A stretch of 57,688 bases of DNA from Micromonospora sp. U21. Lineage in GTDB: Bacteria > Actinomycetota > Actinomycetes > Mycobacteriales > Micromonosporaceae. How positions within the stretch are numbered: position 1 is the stretch's first letter; each line of letters opens with the position of its first letter. Positions 49,153-57,658 of this stretch are shown in pieces. The notes under the pieces were generated by a model. The model had not been told where the DNA came from and did not search any database. It saw only the letters and a list, made by a program, of their open reading frames with translations. The translations under genes and the position numbers were made by a program. The DNA lies in NCBI RefSeq assembly GCF_018070045.1, contig NZ_JAGPYK010000037.1, forward strand, positions 1 through 57,688, in the 5' to 3' direction.

Positions 49153-51396
49153 TCAGAACAGGCTCAGCGGATCGACCTGGAGGCGGACGGGGTCGGCGGC
49201 CTTGCGGGCCGCGCGTGCCCCCGCGGCCGAGTGCAGCGCCTCGGCCATCGCGGCGGCCCGGGCCCGGGGCACCCGCACCAGCATCCGCTCGCGGCCCTCC
49301 TCGGCCGGCACCGGCCCGAGCACCTCGGCGTCGTCGGGCAGCCGGGCCGCGGCGAGCAGGTCGGCCACCGCCTCGGCCGAGCCGGTGACGCTGGCCATCC
49401 GTACCGCCGGTGGGAAGCCCAGCTCGCGGCGCTCGGCCAGTTCCCGGCCGGCGAACCAGCCGGCGTCCCAGCGCAGCAGCGCCTGCACCGGGGCGAGCGC
49501 GCCGTCGGCGACCACCACCACCCGGCCGGTCGGGGCCGGGCGGGCCAGCGCTGCGGCGGCCAGCCACCGGCGCAGCGCCTCCTCGCCGGCGCGCAGGTCG
49601 GCCCGGGTCAGCAGGGCCCACGAGTCGAGCAGCAGCACCGCGCCGTAGCCGCCCTCGGCGACCGGCTCGGCGCCGGGCGTGGCGACCACCAGGGCCGCGC
49701 CGCCGGGCACGTCGCTCAGCACCTCCTCCCGGCCGGAGGTGCGCACTGGCACGCCGGGGAACGCCCGGCCCAGCTCCTCGGCGGTACGCCGGGCGCCGGT
49801 CACCGCGGCCCGTAGCCGCCGGCCACCGCACTCGGGGCAGGCGTACGCGGCGGCTACCCGGGCGCACCAGCGGCAGGCCGGGGTGCCACCGGCCGAGGGC
49901 AGCGCGAGCGGCCCGGCGCAGTGCGCGCAGCGGGCCGGGGTGCGGCAGTCCGCGCAGGCGATCGAGGGCAGGTAGCCGCGCCGGGGCACCTGCACCAGCA
50001 CCGGCAGGTCCGCCCGGAGGGTGTCGCGGGCGGCCGTCCAGGCCAGGCTGGGTAGCCGGGCGGTGGCCGCACCGGGGTCGCGGGCCAGCTGCGGGTCGTC
50101 GCCGGTCGGCGCGATGGCCGGGATACGGGCCCGCACGGTCGCCCGGTCGGCGATCACCTCCCGGGCCCAGCCGGTCTCCACCAGCAGCTGCGCCTCGGCG
50201 GTGCGGGCGTACCCGCCGACCAGGGCGCCGGCCTCGGCGAGCTGGGCGCGGGTGAGCAGCACGTCCCGGGCGTGCGGGTACGGGGCCCGGGGCTCGGCGT
50301 GCAGGTCGTCGCCGTCGTCCCAGACGGCGACCAGGCCGAGCCGGTCCACCGGGGCGAACATCGCCGCCCGGGTGCCGATCACCACCGGCACCTCCCCCCG
50401 CCGGGCGGCGAGGAACGCGCGGTAGCGCCGGGCCGGACCGAGCGCGGCGGAGAGGGTGACGTGCCGTCCCGGACCGAGCACGCCGGTGAGCGCGGCGTCC
50501 AGCCGATCGAGGTCGCGGGCGTCGGCCACCACGACGACCGCGCCGCGGCCTCCGGCGACGGTGGCGGCGACCGCGTCGGCGTAGCGGGCGGCCCAGTCCT
50601 CGCCGGGCAGCGCCGACCAGACGGCCCGGGGCGCCCGGCCGTCTGTGAGCGCGCGCAGGAGGGCCGGACCGGTCGGGTAGTCCCGCCACCCGCGCGGATC
50701 GACCACCCACCCCGGTCCGCCGGGAGGTCCCGCGCCCAACTCGGCCGTCGCGGTCGCCACGGACCCGGGTTCGGTGGACGCGGGCCGCAGGCTCGTCGGG
50801 TGGACGGGCGCGGAGCCGCCGGTCGCGGACTCGGCGGTCGCGGACTCGGCGGTCGCGGACTCGGCGGTCGCGGACTCGGCGGTCGCGGACTCGGCGGTCG
50901 CGGACTCGGCGGTCGCGGACGCCGGCCGCACGGTCGCGGGGACGGCCATCCCGGACTCGTCGGTCCCCGGCCCCATCGTCGCCGTCGGCTCGGCGCTCGC
51001 AGGGTCGGAGGAGCCGCTCGCGGCCGCGTCAGCGGCACCGTCGGCGGCGGCCGGTGGTGCGGGCGAGCCGCCGCGGGCCTCCTTCTCGACCCGCGCGTGC
51101 CGGGGTGGCACGGCGAGCCGGAGCACGTCGGCGAGGCTGCCCGCGTACCGGTCGGCGACCGCGCGGGCCAACCGGGCGACCTCGGGTGCCAGCACCGGCT
51201 CCGGTGAGACCACCTTCTCCAGGTAGGCGAGCCGGCCGGTGTGCCCGGAGTCGTCGGCGCGGGCCAGCAGCCAGCCGTCGACGAGCTGCCCCGCGAAGCG
51301 CACCTTCACCCGGGTGCCGGGCACCGCGACGGCGTCCAGCTCGGCGGGCACCAGGTAGTCGAACGGCCGGTCCAGGTGCGGCAGCGGGACGTCCAC
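49153..51396 (-). CDS. priA: PriA-like primosomal protein N' lacking ATPase motifs
   Basis: 747 residues. The N-terminal 3'-DNA-binding domain (DVPLPHLDRPFDYLVPAELDAV) and the cysteine cluster (CADCRTPARCAHC ... CRWCARVAAAYACPECG) are kept. The helicase lobes are degenerate: instead of Walker A GxTGSGKT there is WSALPGEDWAARYADAV, and the DEEH box reads DDGDD, as in other actinobacterial PriA proteins. A ~110-residue low-complexity insert contains repeated ESATA units. The GTG at 51396 is the first start in frame, yet in-frame VARVC just upstream looks conserved, so the true start may be further right. Confidence 0.88.
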   Translation of the reverse strand: MDVPLPHLDRPFDYLVPAELDAVAVPGTRVKVRFAGQLVDGWLLARADDSGHTGRLAYLEKVVSPEPVLAPEVARLARAVADRYAGSLADVLRLAVPPRHARVEKEARGGSPAPPAAADGAADAAASGSSDPASAEPTATMGPGTDESGMAVPATVRPASATAESATAESATAESATAESATAESATAESATGGSAPVHPTSLRPASTEPGSVATATAELGAGPPGGPGWVVDPRGWRDYPTGPALLRALTDGRAPRAVWSALPGEDWAARYADAVAATVAGGRGAVVVVADARDLDRLDAALTGVLGPGRHVTLSAALGPARRYRAFLAARRGEVPVVIGTRAAMFAPVDRLGLVAVWDDGDDLHAEPRAPYPHARDVLLTRAQLAEAGALVGGYARTAEAQLLVETGWAREVIADRATVRARIPAIAPTGDDPQLARDPGAATARLPSLAWTAARDTLRADLPVLVQVPRRGYLPSIACADCRTPARCAHCAGPLALPSAGGTPACRWCARVAAAYACPECGGRRLRAAVTGARRTAEELGRAFPGVPVRTSGREEVLSDVPGGAALVVATPGAEPVAEGGYGAVLLLDSWALLTRADLRAGEEALRRWLAAAALARPAPTGRVVVVADGALAPVQALLRWDAGWFAGRELAERRELGFPPAVRMASVTGSAEAVADLLAAARLPDDAEVLGPVPAEEGRERMLVRVPRARAAAMAEALHSAAGARAARKAADPVRLQVDPLSLF
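50821..50921 (-). repeat. 15-bp tandem repeat inside priA
   Basis: ggtcgcggactcggc is repeated six times exactly (50821-50910) plus a partial seventh. It encodes ESATA repeats in the PriA linker and keeps frame whatever the copy number. Perfect identity between copies suggests recent slippage. Confidence 0.95.
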
Positions 51397-51455
51397 GCAG
51401 ACGCGCGCGACCGGCGACCCTTCCGCGGGTCGCCGGTCGCTGCGCCTGGTGGCGG

Positions 51456-52649
51456 TCAGGCTCCCGCGGCCGACTTGAGGTCGGCGGCCCGGTCGGTGCT
51501 CTCCCAGCTCAGGTCCGGCAGCTCGCGGCCGAAGTGGCCGTACGCGGCGGTCTGCTGGTAGATCGGGCGGAGCAGGTTGAGATCCCGGATGATCGCGGCC
51601 GGGCGCAGGTCGAACACCTCGGTGACGGCCTTCTCGATCGAGGCGACCGGCACGGTCTCGGTGCCGAACGTCTCGATGAACAGGCTCACCGGGTGCGCCT
51701 TGCCGATGGCGTACGCGACCTGGGCCTCGCAGCGCTCGGCCAGACCGGCGGCGACCACGTTCTTGGCCACCCAGCGCATCGCGTACGCGGCCGAGCGGTC
51801 CACCTTGGACGGGTCCTTGCCGGAGAACGCGCCGCCGCCGTGCCGGGCGTACCCGCCGTAGGTGTCGACGATGATCTTGCGACCGGTCAGCCCGGCGTCG
51901 CCCATCGGGCCACCGATCTCGAACCGGCCGGTCGGGTTGACCAGCAGCCGGTAGCCGTCGGTGTCCAGACCGAGGCTCTCCAGCTCCGGAGCGATGACGT
52001 GGTCGCGCACGTCCGGCGTGAGCAGCGACTCCAGCGAGATGTCCGCGGCGTGCTGGCTGGACACGACCACGGTGTTGAGCCGGACCGGGCGCAGCCCCTC
52101 GTACTCGATGGTCACCTGGGTCTTGCCGTCCGGGCGCAGGTACGGGATGGTGCCGTCCTTGCGTACCGCGGCGAGCCGGCGGGCCAGTCGGTGTGCCAAC
52201 GCGATCGGCAGCGGCATCAGCTCGGGCGTCTCCGAGCAGGCGAAGCCGAACATCATGCCCTGGTCCCCGGCGCCCTGCGCGTCCAGCGCGCTCTCCGAGG
52301 CCCCGGTGCGCAGCTCGAAGGCATTGTCCACGCCCTGCGCGATGTCCTCGGACTGCGCGCCGATGGAGACGCTGACACCGCAGGAGGCGCCGTCGAAGCC
52401 CTTCTTCGACGAGTCGTAGCCGATGTCGAGGATGGTCCGGCGGACGATCGTCGGGATGTCGGCGTACGCCTTGGTGGTCACCTCACCGGCGATGTGCACC
52501 TGGCCGGTGGTGATCATGGTTTCCACCGCCACCCGGCTGCGCGGATCCTCGGCGAGCAGGGCGTCGAGGATGCCATCGCTGATCTGGTCGGCGATCTTGT
52601 CCGGGTGGCCTTCCGTGACCGATTCGGACGTGAAGAGGCGGCGTGTCAC
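51456..52649 (-). CDS. metK: S-adenosylmethionine synthetase
   Basis: 397 residues: FTSESVTEGHPDKIADQISD (ATP-binding), GAGDQGMMFGFACSETPELMPLPIALAHRL, and the P-loop GGGAFSGKDPSKVDRSAAYAMR. Makes SAM for the methyltransferases in this region and generally. GTG 52649 has AGGAG 5 nt before it. I see no SAM riboswitch in the 87-bp gap to coaBC. Confidence 0.97.
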   Translation of the reverse strand: MTRRLFTSESVTEGHPDKIADQISDGILDALLAEDPRSRVAVETMITTGQVHIAGEVTTKAYADIPTIVRRTILDIGYDSSKKGFDGASCGVSVSIGAQSEDIAQGVDNAFELRTGASESALDAQGAGDQGMMFGFACSETPELMPLPIALAHRLARRLAAVRKDGTIPYLRPDGKTQVTIEYEGLRPVRLNTVVVSSQHAADISLESLLTPDVRDHVIAPELESLGLDTDGYRLLVNPTGRFEIGGPMGDAGLTGRKIIVDTYGGYARHGGGAFSGKDPSKVDRSAAYAMRWVAKNVVAAGLAERCEAQVAYAIGKAHPVSLFIETFGTETVPVASIEKAVTEVFDLRPAAIIRDLNLLRPIYQQTAAYGHFGRELPDLSWESTDRAADLKSAAGA

Positions 52650-52736
52650 GGCACTCCTAAGCGTGTGAAGTCATTCCGCGGCAGTCTAGTCACCGCTGCG
52701 GCGGGTGTCGGGATCGGTCGCGCCCTGTTCCACCCG

Positions 52737-53945
52737 TCAGGAGCGGCCGGGCAACCGCGCCACGACGAGATCCCAGACGGAGTCGGCCACATCCTCCTTG
52801 GCCTGCTCCGGCAGCCGGCTGACCGAGCCGTCCGCGCCGAGGACCGTCACCGTGTTGGTGTCGGCGCCAAAGACCTTGTCCACGCCGACCTCGTTGACCA
52901 CGATCAGGTCGGCCCGCTTCCGGGCGAGTTTCGCCCGGCCGTTGGCCTCCGCGTCGCCGGTCTCGGCGGCGAACACCACCAGCACCTGCTCCGGTCGTTT
53001 GCGCTGGCCGAGCTCTGCCGCGATGTCCGGGTTCGTGACGAGCTCGATGGTGGGCGCGACACCGTCGTCCGACTTCTTGATTTTGCCAGGCGCGTACGTC
53101 GCCGGCCGGAAATCGGCCGGAGCGGCCGCCATCACGACCGCGTCGGCCTCGACGGCGGCCTTCAGCGTCGCCTCCCGCAGCTCGCCGGTGGTGCCCACCC
53201 GGACCAGGTCGACCCCGGCCGGGTCGGCGAGGGAGACGTTGGCCGCGATCAGGGTGACCCGGGCGCCCCGGGCGACGGCCGCCCGGGCGAACGCGTAGCC
53301 CTGCTTGCCCGAGGAACGGTTGCCGAGAAATCGGACCGGGTCCAGCGGCTCGCGGGTGCCACCCGCGGTGACCACCATCCGGCGGCCGGCCAGGTCGGCG
53401 GGGGCGGCCCCGCCCCGGGCCAGGACCCGACGGGCGACCGTGAAGATCTCCGCCGGGTCGGGCAGCCGGCCCTTGCCGGTGTCGACGCCGGTGAGCCGGC
53501 CCACGGCCGGCTCGATGACCCGCACACCACGGGCGCGCAGTGTGGCGACGTTGGCCACGGTGGCCGGGTGCTCCCACATCTCGGTGTGCATGGCCGGAGC
53601 CAGCACCACCGGGCAGCGCGCGGTCAACAGCGTGTTGGTCAGCAGGTCGTCGGCGAGCCCGTGGGCGGCCTTGGCGAGCAGGTCGGCGGTGGTCGGCGCG
53701 ACCACCACCAGGTCGGCATGCTGGCCGAGCCGCACGTGTGGCACCTCGTGCACGTCGGACCAGACGTCGTCGGCGATCGGCTGGCCGGAGAGCGCTGCCC
53801 AGGTCGGCGCTCCGACGAAGCGGAGCGCCGACGCGGTCGGCACGACGCGAACCCGGTGACCCGATTCGGTGAAGAGCCGCAGCAGCTCGCAGGCCTTGTA
53901 GGCGGCGATGCCACCGCCGACCCCGAGGACGATCCCGGCGGACAT
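52737..53945 (-). CDS. coaBC: Bifunctional phosphopantothenoylcysteine decarboxylase/synthase
   Basis: 402 residues. CoaC half: GVGGGIAAYKACELLRLF, VRLGQHADLVVVAPTTADLLAKAAHGLADDLLT and APAMHTEMWEHPA (flavin and catalytic segments). CoaB half from ~180: MVVTAGGTREPLDPVRFLGNRSSGKQGYAFARAA, AAPADFRPATYAPGKIKK and FAAETGD. Two steps of coenzyme A synthesis. Ends an operon-like run after rpoZ (14-bp gap). Confidence 0.97.
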   Translation of the reverse strand: MSAGIVLGVGGGIAAYKACELLRLFTESGHRVRVVPTASALRFVGAPTWAALSGQPIADDVWSDVHEVPHVRLGQHADLVVVAPTTADLLAKAAHGLADDLLTNTLLTARCPVVLAPAMHTEMWEHPATVANVATLRARGVRVIEPAVGRLTGVDTGKGRLPDPAEIFTVARRVLARGGAAPADLAGRRMVVTAGGTREPLDPVRFLGNRSSGKQGYAFARAAVARGARVTLIAANVSLADPAGVDLVRVGTTGELREATLKAAVEADAVVMAAAPADFRPATYAPGKIKKSDDGVAPTIELVTNPDIAAELGQRKRPEQVLVVFAAETGDAEANGRAKLARKRADLIVVNEVGVDKVFGADTNTVTVLGADGSVSRLPEQAKEDVADSVWDLVVARLPGRS

Positions 53946-53959
53946 CGACGCGGGACGGC

Positions 53960-54223
53960 TTACGGCTGGTCGGTCGGCTCAGCGGTGAGCAGGCCCCCGT
54001 TGATCTCGCGCATGGCGATGGAGAGGGGCTTCTCCTGAGGGGTGGTCTCGACGAGCGGGCCGACGTACTCCAGCAGGCCCTCGCCGAGCTGGCTGTAGTA
54101 AGCGTTGACCTGGCGCGCGCGCTTGGCGGCGAAGATGACCAGCGCGTACTTCGACGTCGTCTTCTCGAGGAGCTCGTCGATCGGCGGGTTGGTGATGCCT
54201 TCGGGGTTGGCGATGGATCCCAC
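53960..54223 (-). CDS. rpoZ: RNA polymerase omega subunit
   Basis: 87 residues: GITNPPIDELLEKTTSKYALVIFAAKRARQVNAYYSQL, the omega fold with the conserved AAKRARQ helix, then actinobacterial LVETTPQEKPLSIAMREINGGLL. Assists assembly of beta-prime. GTG start with GAGG 8 nt upstream. Order gmk-rpoZ-coaBC-metK-priA is the actinobacterial norm. Confidence 0.97.
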   Translation of the reverse strand: MGSIANPEGITNPPIDELLEKTTSKYALVIFAAKRARQVNAYYSQLGEGLLEYVGPLVETTPQEKPLSIAMREINGGLLTAEPTDQP

Positions 54224-54287
54224 GAATTAACCTCTGCGTCTTTCGAGCCGCGCGGACGCGGTGCTGAGTCTCAACGGCGGCCGGCTG

Positions 54288-54821
54288 TCAGCCGCGCACG
54301 CGCGACCAGGCCGGATCCGGATAAGAAGAACCGAGTAAGCCTACCAGCTCGGCGACCACGCGATCGGTGAGGTCGTGGGTCAGGGCGTGCTCGAAGGTCG
54401 CCGCCACCGCGGCGTCGGGCCGGTGACCGGGCGGGCTCAGCAGCACCAGCCGGGCGTCGGGCAGTCGTGCCCGGACCAGCTGGGCGCCGGTCACGTCGAG
54501 CGGGAGGAGCACCGGCTGCCCCGCGTCGAGCCGGGCGCGCAGCGGCGGGTACGGGGTGCCCCGGCGGTGCGGGCCGATCCGGGACCACTCCAGCAGCTCA
54601 CCGACGGCCACCCGGCGATCGAACTCGGCCGGAGCGAGGAAGACCCGGTCCTCCCCGTCGATCTCCCGCTCCCGGCGCGGCCGGGTGGTCGCCGGCACCG
54701 GGATCCACACGGACGGAGAACGCGCCCGGACAAGCTCGACGACACTCTCCCTGCCGGAACCCGAAGGTCCAGCCAGGACAGTGAGCCGAGCCGCCGGGCG
54801 CGCCTCGTCATCCGTGCTCAC
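54288..54821 (-). CDS. gmk: Guanylate kinase homologue with altered P-loop
   Basis: Occupies the gmk position between mihF and rpoZ. 177 residues, shorter than the usual ~190-205. The family P-loop GPSGVGKST reads GPSGSGRES, so the Walker A Lys is Arg. VPATTRPRREREIDGEDRVF and VAVGELLEWSRIG retain the GMP-binding region, but the lid segment usually seen as R-x-x-x-R-x-x-E...RL is missing: after LVLLSPPGH it jumps to RPDAAVAATFEHALTHD. Either a diverged but active kinase or a degenerating one with a second gmk elsewhere. GTG start. Confidence 0.75.
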   Translation of the reverse strand: MSTDDEARPAARLTVLAGPSGSGRESVVELVRARSPSVWIPVPATTRPRREREIDGEDRVFLAPAEFDRRVAVGELLEWSRIGPHRRGTPYPPLRARLDAGQPVLLPLDVTGAQLVRARLPDARLVLLSPPGHRPDAAVAATFEHALTHDLTDRVVAELVGLLGSSYPDPAWSRVRG

Positions 54822-54846
54822 TGCTTGTTTCTACACGCTGCCAGGT

Positions 54847-55164
54847 TCAGTTGGCGGCGAACTCTCCAAGCAGTGCCTTGCGCTGCTGCTCACCGAGGCC
54901 GCGCAGGCGACGGCTGTCGGCGATCTTGAGCTTCTCCATGATCTGGGTAGCCCGGATCTTGCCGATGCCCGGCATGGCCTGCAGGACGGCCGAAACCTTG
55001 AGCTTACCCACGACGTCGTCGCTCTCGGCCCGCTCGAGGACGGCACCAAGGGTGGTCTTGCCCTGCTTGAGCTGCTCCTTCAGCTCGGCACGGGCCTTGC
55101 GGATCTCCGCGGCCTTCTCGAGCGCGGCAGCGCGCTGTTCGGGGGTCAGTGACGGGAGCGGCAC
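54847..55164 (-). CDS. mihF: Mycobacterial-type integration host factor (mIHF)
   Basis: 105-residue nucleoid protein found only in actinobacteria: MPLPSLTPEQRAAALEKAAEIRKARAELKEQLKQGKTTLGAVLERAESDDVVGKLKVSAVLQAMPGIGKIRATQIMEKLKI. The helix-two-turn-helix PGIGKIRATQIME contacts DNA. GTG start with GAGGAG 6 nt upstream. It has its own promoter-like sequence at 55268-55296. Confidence 0.96.
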   Translation of the reverse strand: MPLPSLTPEQRAAALEKAAEIRKARAELKEQLKQGKTTLGAVLERAESDDVVGKLKVSAVLQAMPGIGKIRATQIMEKLKIADSRRLRGLGEQQRKALLGEFAAN

Positions 55165-55267
55165 CAGTTCTCCTCAGGTCCCTATCGCGGCGGGCGGGGC
55201 GCACCGCCGCATCTGTGAAACGTGGTGTCGCTGTGAACCAAGGGGTCCGTGGTTCCCAGCGCGGGGA

Positions 55268-55296
55268 AAACTAGCGGTCAACGGAGCTTTCGGCAA
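55268..55296 (-). promoter_or_regulatory. Promoter of mihF
   Basis: Minus-strand TTGCCG (55291-55296), a 17-bp spacer and TAGTTT (55268-55273), about 100 bp before the mihF start and pointing to it. The 178-bp spacer to pyrF also holds a 14-bp palindrome. Confidence 0.5.
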
Positions 55297-55305
55297 CGTG
55301 GACGC

Positions 55306-55319
55306 GCGATGATCATCGC
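55306..55319. promoter_or_regulatory. 14-bp perfect palindrome upstream of the mihF promoter
   Basis: GCGATGATCATCGC is fully symmetric and lies 9 bp upstream of the -35 of mihF and 23 bp past the pyrF stop. It could be a regulator site. No cognate protein is evident. Confidence 0.35.
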
Positions 55320-55342
55320 AAAGTGACCGAGCCGTCAGTCAG

Positions 55343-56179
55343 TCACCGGGCAGCCAGAACGCCCCGGCACTCGGCCAGCACCCGGTCCGCGGCAGCCCGC
55401 AGGGCGGCGGCGTCGGGGCCGGCGGAGAGCACCTCCCGGGAGTACGACGGGAGCACCGCGGCGAGGCTGGAGCCGAAGACGATCCGCAGATCGGCGGCGC
55501 CGGCACCCTGCGCGCCGAGCCCCGGCGCGAGCAGCGGACCACCCACCCCGGAGAGGTCGTGACCGGTCTCGCCGATGGTCGCGCCGACCACCAGCCCGAA
55601 GCTGCCGAGAGGGTCCGCACCCCTGTTGAGCTGGGAAATCTCGTCGATCACGGTCTGCGCCACGGTGCGGCCGTCGGCCGCGCGGGCCCGCTGCACGACG
55701 GCTCCCTCCGGGTTCGAGGTGAGGGCCAGCACGAACACCCCACCGCCGTGCTCGGCGGCCAGCTCGAACATCGGCGCCAGGGAACCTACCCCCAGGTAGG
55801 GACTCGCGGTGACCGCGTCGACATACAGCGGACTGGATGGATCAAGGTACGCGGAGGCGTACGCGCTGACCGTCGAGCCGATGTCTCCGCGCTTGACGTC
55901 GAGCAGAACGAGCGAACCGGCATCGCGTAACTGTCGGATAGTTGACTCAAGAATCGCCACACCGCGGGACCCGAAACGCTCGAAAAAGGCCGACTGAGGC
56001 TTGACCACCGCAACCCGGTCACCGAGGGCGTCCACCACGATCCGGGTGAACCGGTCGAGCCCCTGAACGTCGTCGGTGAGGCCCCAGCGGGCCAGCAGAC
56101 CGGGATGCGGGTCGATGCCCACACAGAGCGGTCCCCGCTCGCTCATCGCCCGGTGCAGCCGGGTGCCGAAGCTTTCCAT
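55343..56179 (-). CDS. pyrF: Orotidine 5'-phosphate decarboxylase (type 2)
   Basis: Last step of UMP synthesis. 278 residues, the longer actinobacterial form: LCVGIDPHPGLLARWGL, VVKPQSAFFERFGSRGVAILE, and the catalytic DVKRGDIGSTVSAYASAYL with the Asp-Lys-Asp network. GGGGAG precedes ATG 56179. Separated from bioA by 70 bp. Confidence 0.96.
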   Translation of the reverse strand: MESFGTRLHRAMSERGPLCVGIDPHPGLLARWGLTDDVQGLDRFTRIVVDALGDRVAVVKPQSAFFERFGSRGVAILESTIRQLRDAGSLVLLDVKRGDIGSTVSAYASAYLDPSSPLYVDAVTASPYLGVGSLAPMFELAAEHGGGVFVLALTSNPEGAVVQRARAADGRTVAQTVIDEISQLNRGADPLGSFGLVVGATIGETGHDLSGVGGPLLAPGLGAQGAGAADLRIVFGSSLAAVLPSYSREVLSAGPDAAALRAAADRVLAECRGVLAAR

Positions 56180-56249
56180 CCGGTACTCCCCTCTCCTCGT
56201 CCGGGCGGCAGCCCGCCACGGGTAGCTCTGAACCGGCGCCGGGGCCGGC

Positions 56250-57524
56250 TCAGCCGGCCGCCACCGCCGCCGCCACTCCGGACGCGATCCGGGCCAGGTC
56301 GGCGTCGCCGGTGACGTACGGCGGCATCGTGTAGATCAGGTCGCGGAACGGTCGCAGCCACACCCCGCGGTCGACCGCCGCCGCGGTGGCCGCGCCGAGG
56401 TCGACCTCGTGATCGAGTTGGACCACCCCGATCGCGCCGAGGACCCGCACGTCGGCCACGCCCGGCGTGCCGCGCAGCGGCTCCAGTCCGGCGCGCAGGC
56501 CGGCACCGATCCTGGACACCTGCGCCGCCCAGTCCCCGGCCCGCAGCAGCCCGACGGAGGCGTTGGCCACCGCGCAGGCCAACGGGTTGCCCATGAAGGT
56601 GGGCCCGTGCGCCAGCACGCCGGTGGCCGAGATCGCCTGGGCCACCCGCGGGGTGCAGAGCGTCGCCGCCAGGGTCAGGTAGCCGCCGGTGAGGGCCTTG
56701 CCCAGGCACATCACGTCCGGGGTCACCCCGGCGTGCTCGGCGGCGAACATCGTGCCGGTACGACCGAAGCCGGTGGCGATCTCGTCGAAGATCAGCAGGA
56801 TCCCGTGCGCGCGGGTCACCTCGCGCAGCACCCGCAGGTACCCCGGATGGTGAAAACGCATCCCGCCGGCGCCCTGCACCACCGGCTCGACGATCACCGC
56901 CGCCAGTTCGTCGGCGTGCCGCTCGACCGCGTCCACCAGCGCCGCCACGTACGCCTCGTCGGGCGGATCGGCGAAACCACCCGGCGGGACCGGGGCGAAG
57001 ACCTGCCGGGGCAGCACGTCACCCCAGAGGTGGTGCATCCCGCCCTCCGGGTCGCAGACGCTCATCGGGTGGAACGTGTCGCCGTGGTAACCGCCCCGCC
57101 AGGTGGCCAGCCGGCGCCTCTGCGGCCGGCCGACGGCCCGCTGGTACTGCAGGCACATCTTCACCGCCACCTCGACGCTGATCGAACCGGAGTCGGCCAG
57201 GAAGACGTGCTCCAGGCCGTCCGGGGTCAGCTCGACCAGGGTCCGGGCGAGCTGGACCGCGGGCTCGTGGGTGAGCCCGCCGAACATCACGTGGCTCATC
57301 CGGCCGAGCTGGTCGGTCACCGCCGCGTCCAACGTCGGATGCCGGTACCCGTGGATCGCCGCCCACCAGGACGACATCCCGTCCACCAGTTCCCGGCCGT
57401 CGGCGAGCCGCAGCCGTACCCCCTCGGCGCTCTGCACCACGTACGGCGCGTTCGCCGGCGGCAGCGCGGCGTACGGATGCCAGACGTGCGCCCGGTCAAC
57501 GCTCAGAATTTCCTCAGGCGTCAC
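56250..57524 (-). CDS. bioA: Adenosylmethionine-8-amino-7-oxononanoate aminotransferase
   Basis: Biotin synthesis: transfers the amino group from SAM to KAPA. 424 residues: HVWHPYAALPPANAPYVV, LVDGMSSWWAAIHGYRHPTLDAAV (the WW motif typical of BioA), GDTFHPMSV, LLIFDEIATGFGRTGTMFA and CLGKALTGGYLTLAATL with the PLP Lys. C-terminal YTMPPYVTGDADLARI is characteristic. GTG 57524 has GGGGAG upstream. No bioD, bioF or bioB are in the window. Confidence 0.95.
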   Translation of the reverse strand: MTPEEILSVDRAHVWHPYAALPPANAPYVVQSAEGVRLRLADGRELVDGMSSWWAAIHGYRHPTLDAAVTDQLGRMSHVMFGGLTHEPAVQLARTLVELTPDGLEHVFLADSGSISVEVAVKMCLQYQRAVGRPQRRRLATWRGGYHGDTFHPMSVCDPEGGMHHLWGDVLPRQVFAPVPPGGFADPPDEAYVAALVDAVERHADELAAVIVEPVVQGAGGMRFHHPGYLRVLREVTRAHGILLIFDEIATGFGRTGTMFAAEHAGVTPDVMCLGKALTGGYLTLAATLCTPRVAQAISATGVLAHGPTFMGNPLACAVANASVGLLRAGDWAAQVSRIGAGLRAGLEPLRGTPGVADVRVLGAIGVVQLDHEVDLGAATAAAVDRGVWLRPFRDLIYTMPPYVTGDADLARIASGVAAAVAAG

Positions 57525-57600
57525 GCGCCCGCTCCCCTCTCCCCATCCCTCGCCCGCCCTCTCCCACCCTCGCCCCGTCGCCCGCCCGCCCTCTCACCGC

Positions 57601-57658
57601 CGATCTAGGGCAGCTTGTCGCTACTGGACCTCCGATCACGACGATCTGCCCTAGATCG
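57601..57658. repeat. Inverted repeat at the right edge
   Basis: CGATCTAGGGCAG (57601-57613) and CTGCCCTAGATCG (57646-57658) are perfect complements, and the next 9 bases inward also pair at 7 positions (cttgtcg side with cgacgat side). It lies upstream of bioA with no gene beyond. The form resembles dispersed intergenic repeats that I recall from Micromonospora. Confidence 0.75.

Noticed and set aside
50774..51226. Plus-strand frame with repeated VADSA units
   Set aside because: It is the antisense reading of the priA 15-bp repeats, which are open in all frames.
52650..52736. SAM-responsive riboswitch before metK
   Set aside because: Only 87 bp with no SAM-I, SAM-II or SAM-IV conserved blocks.
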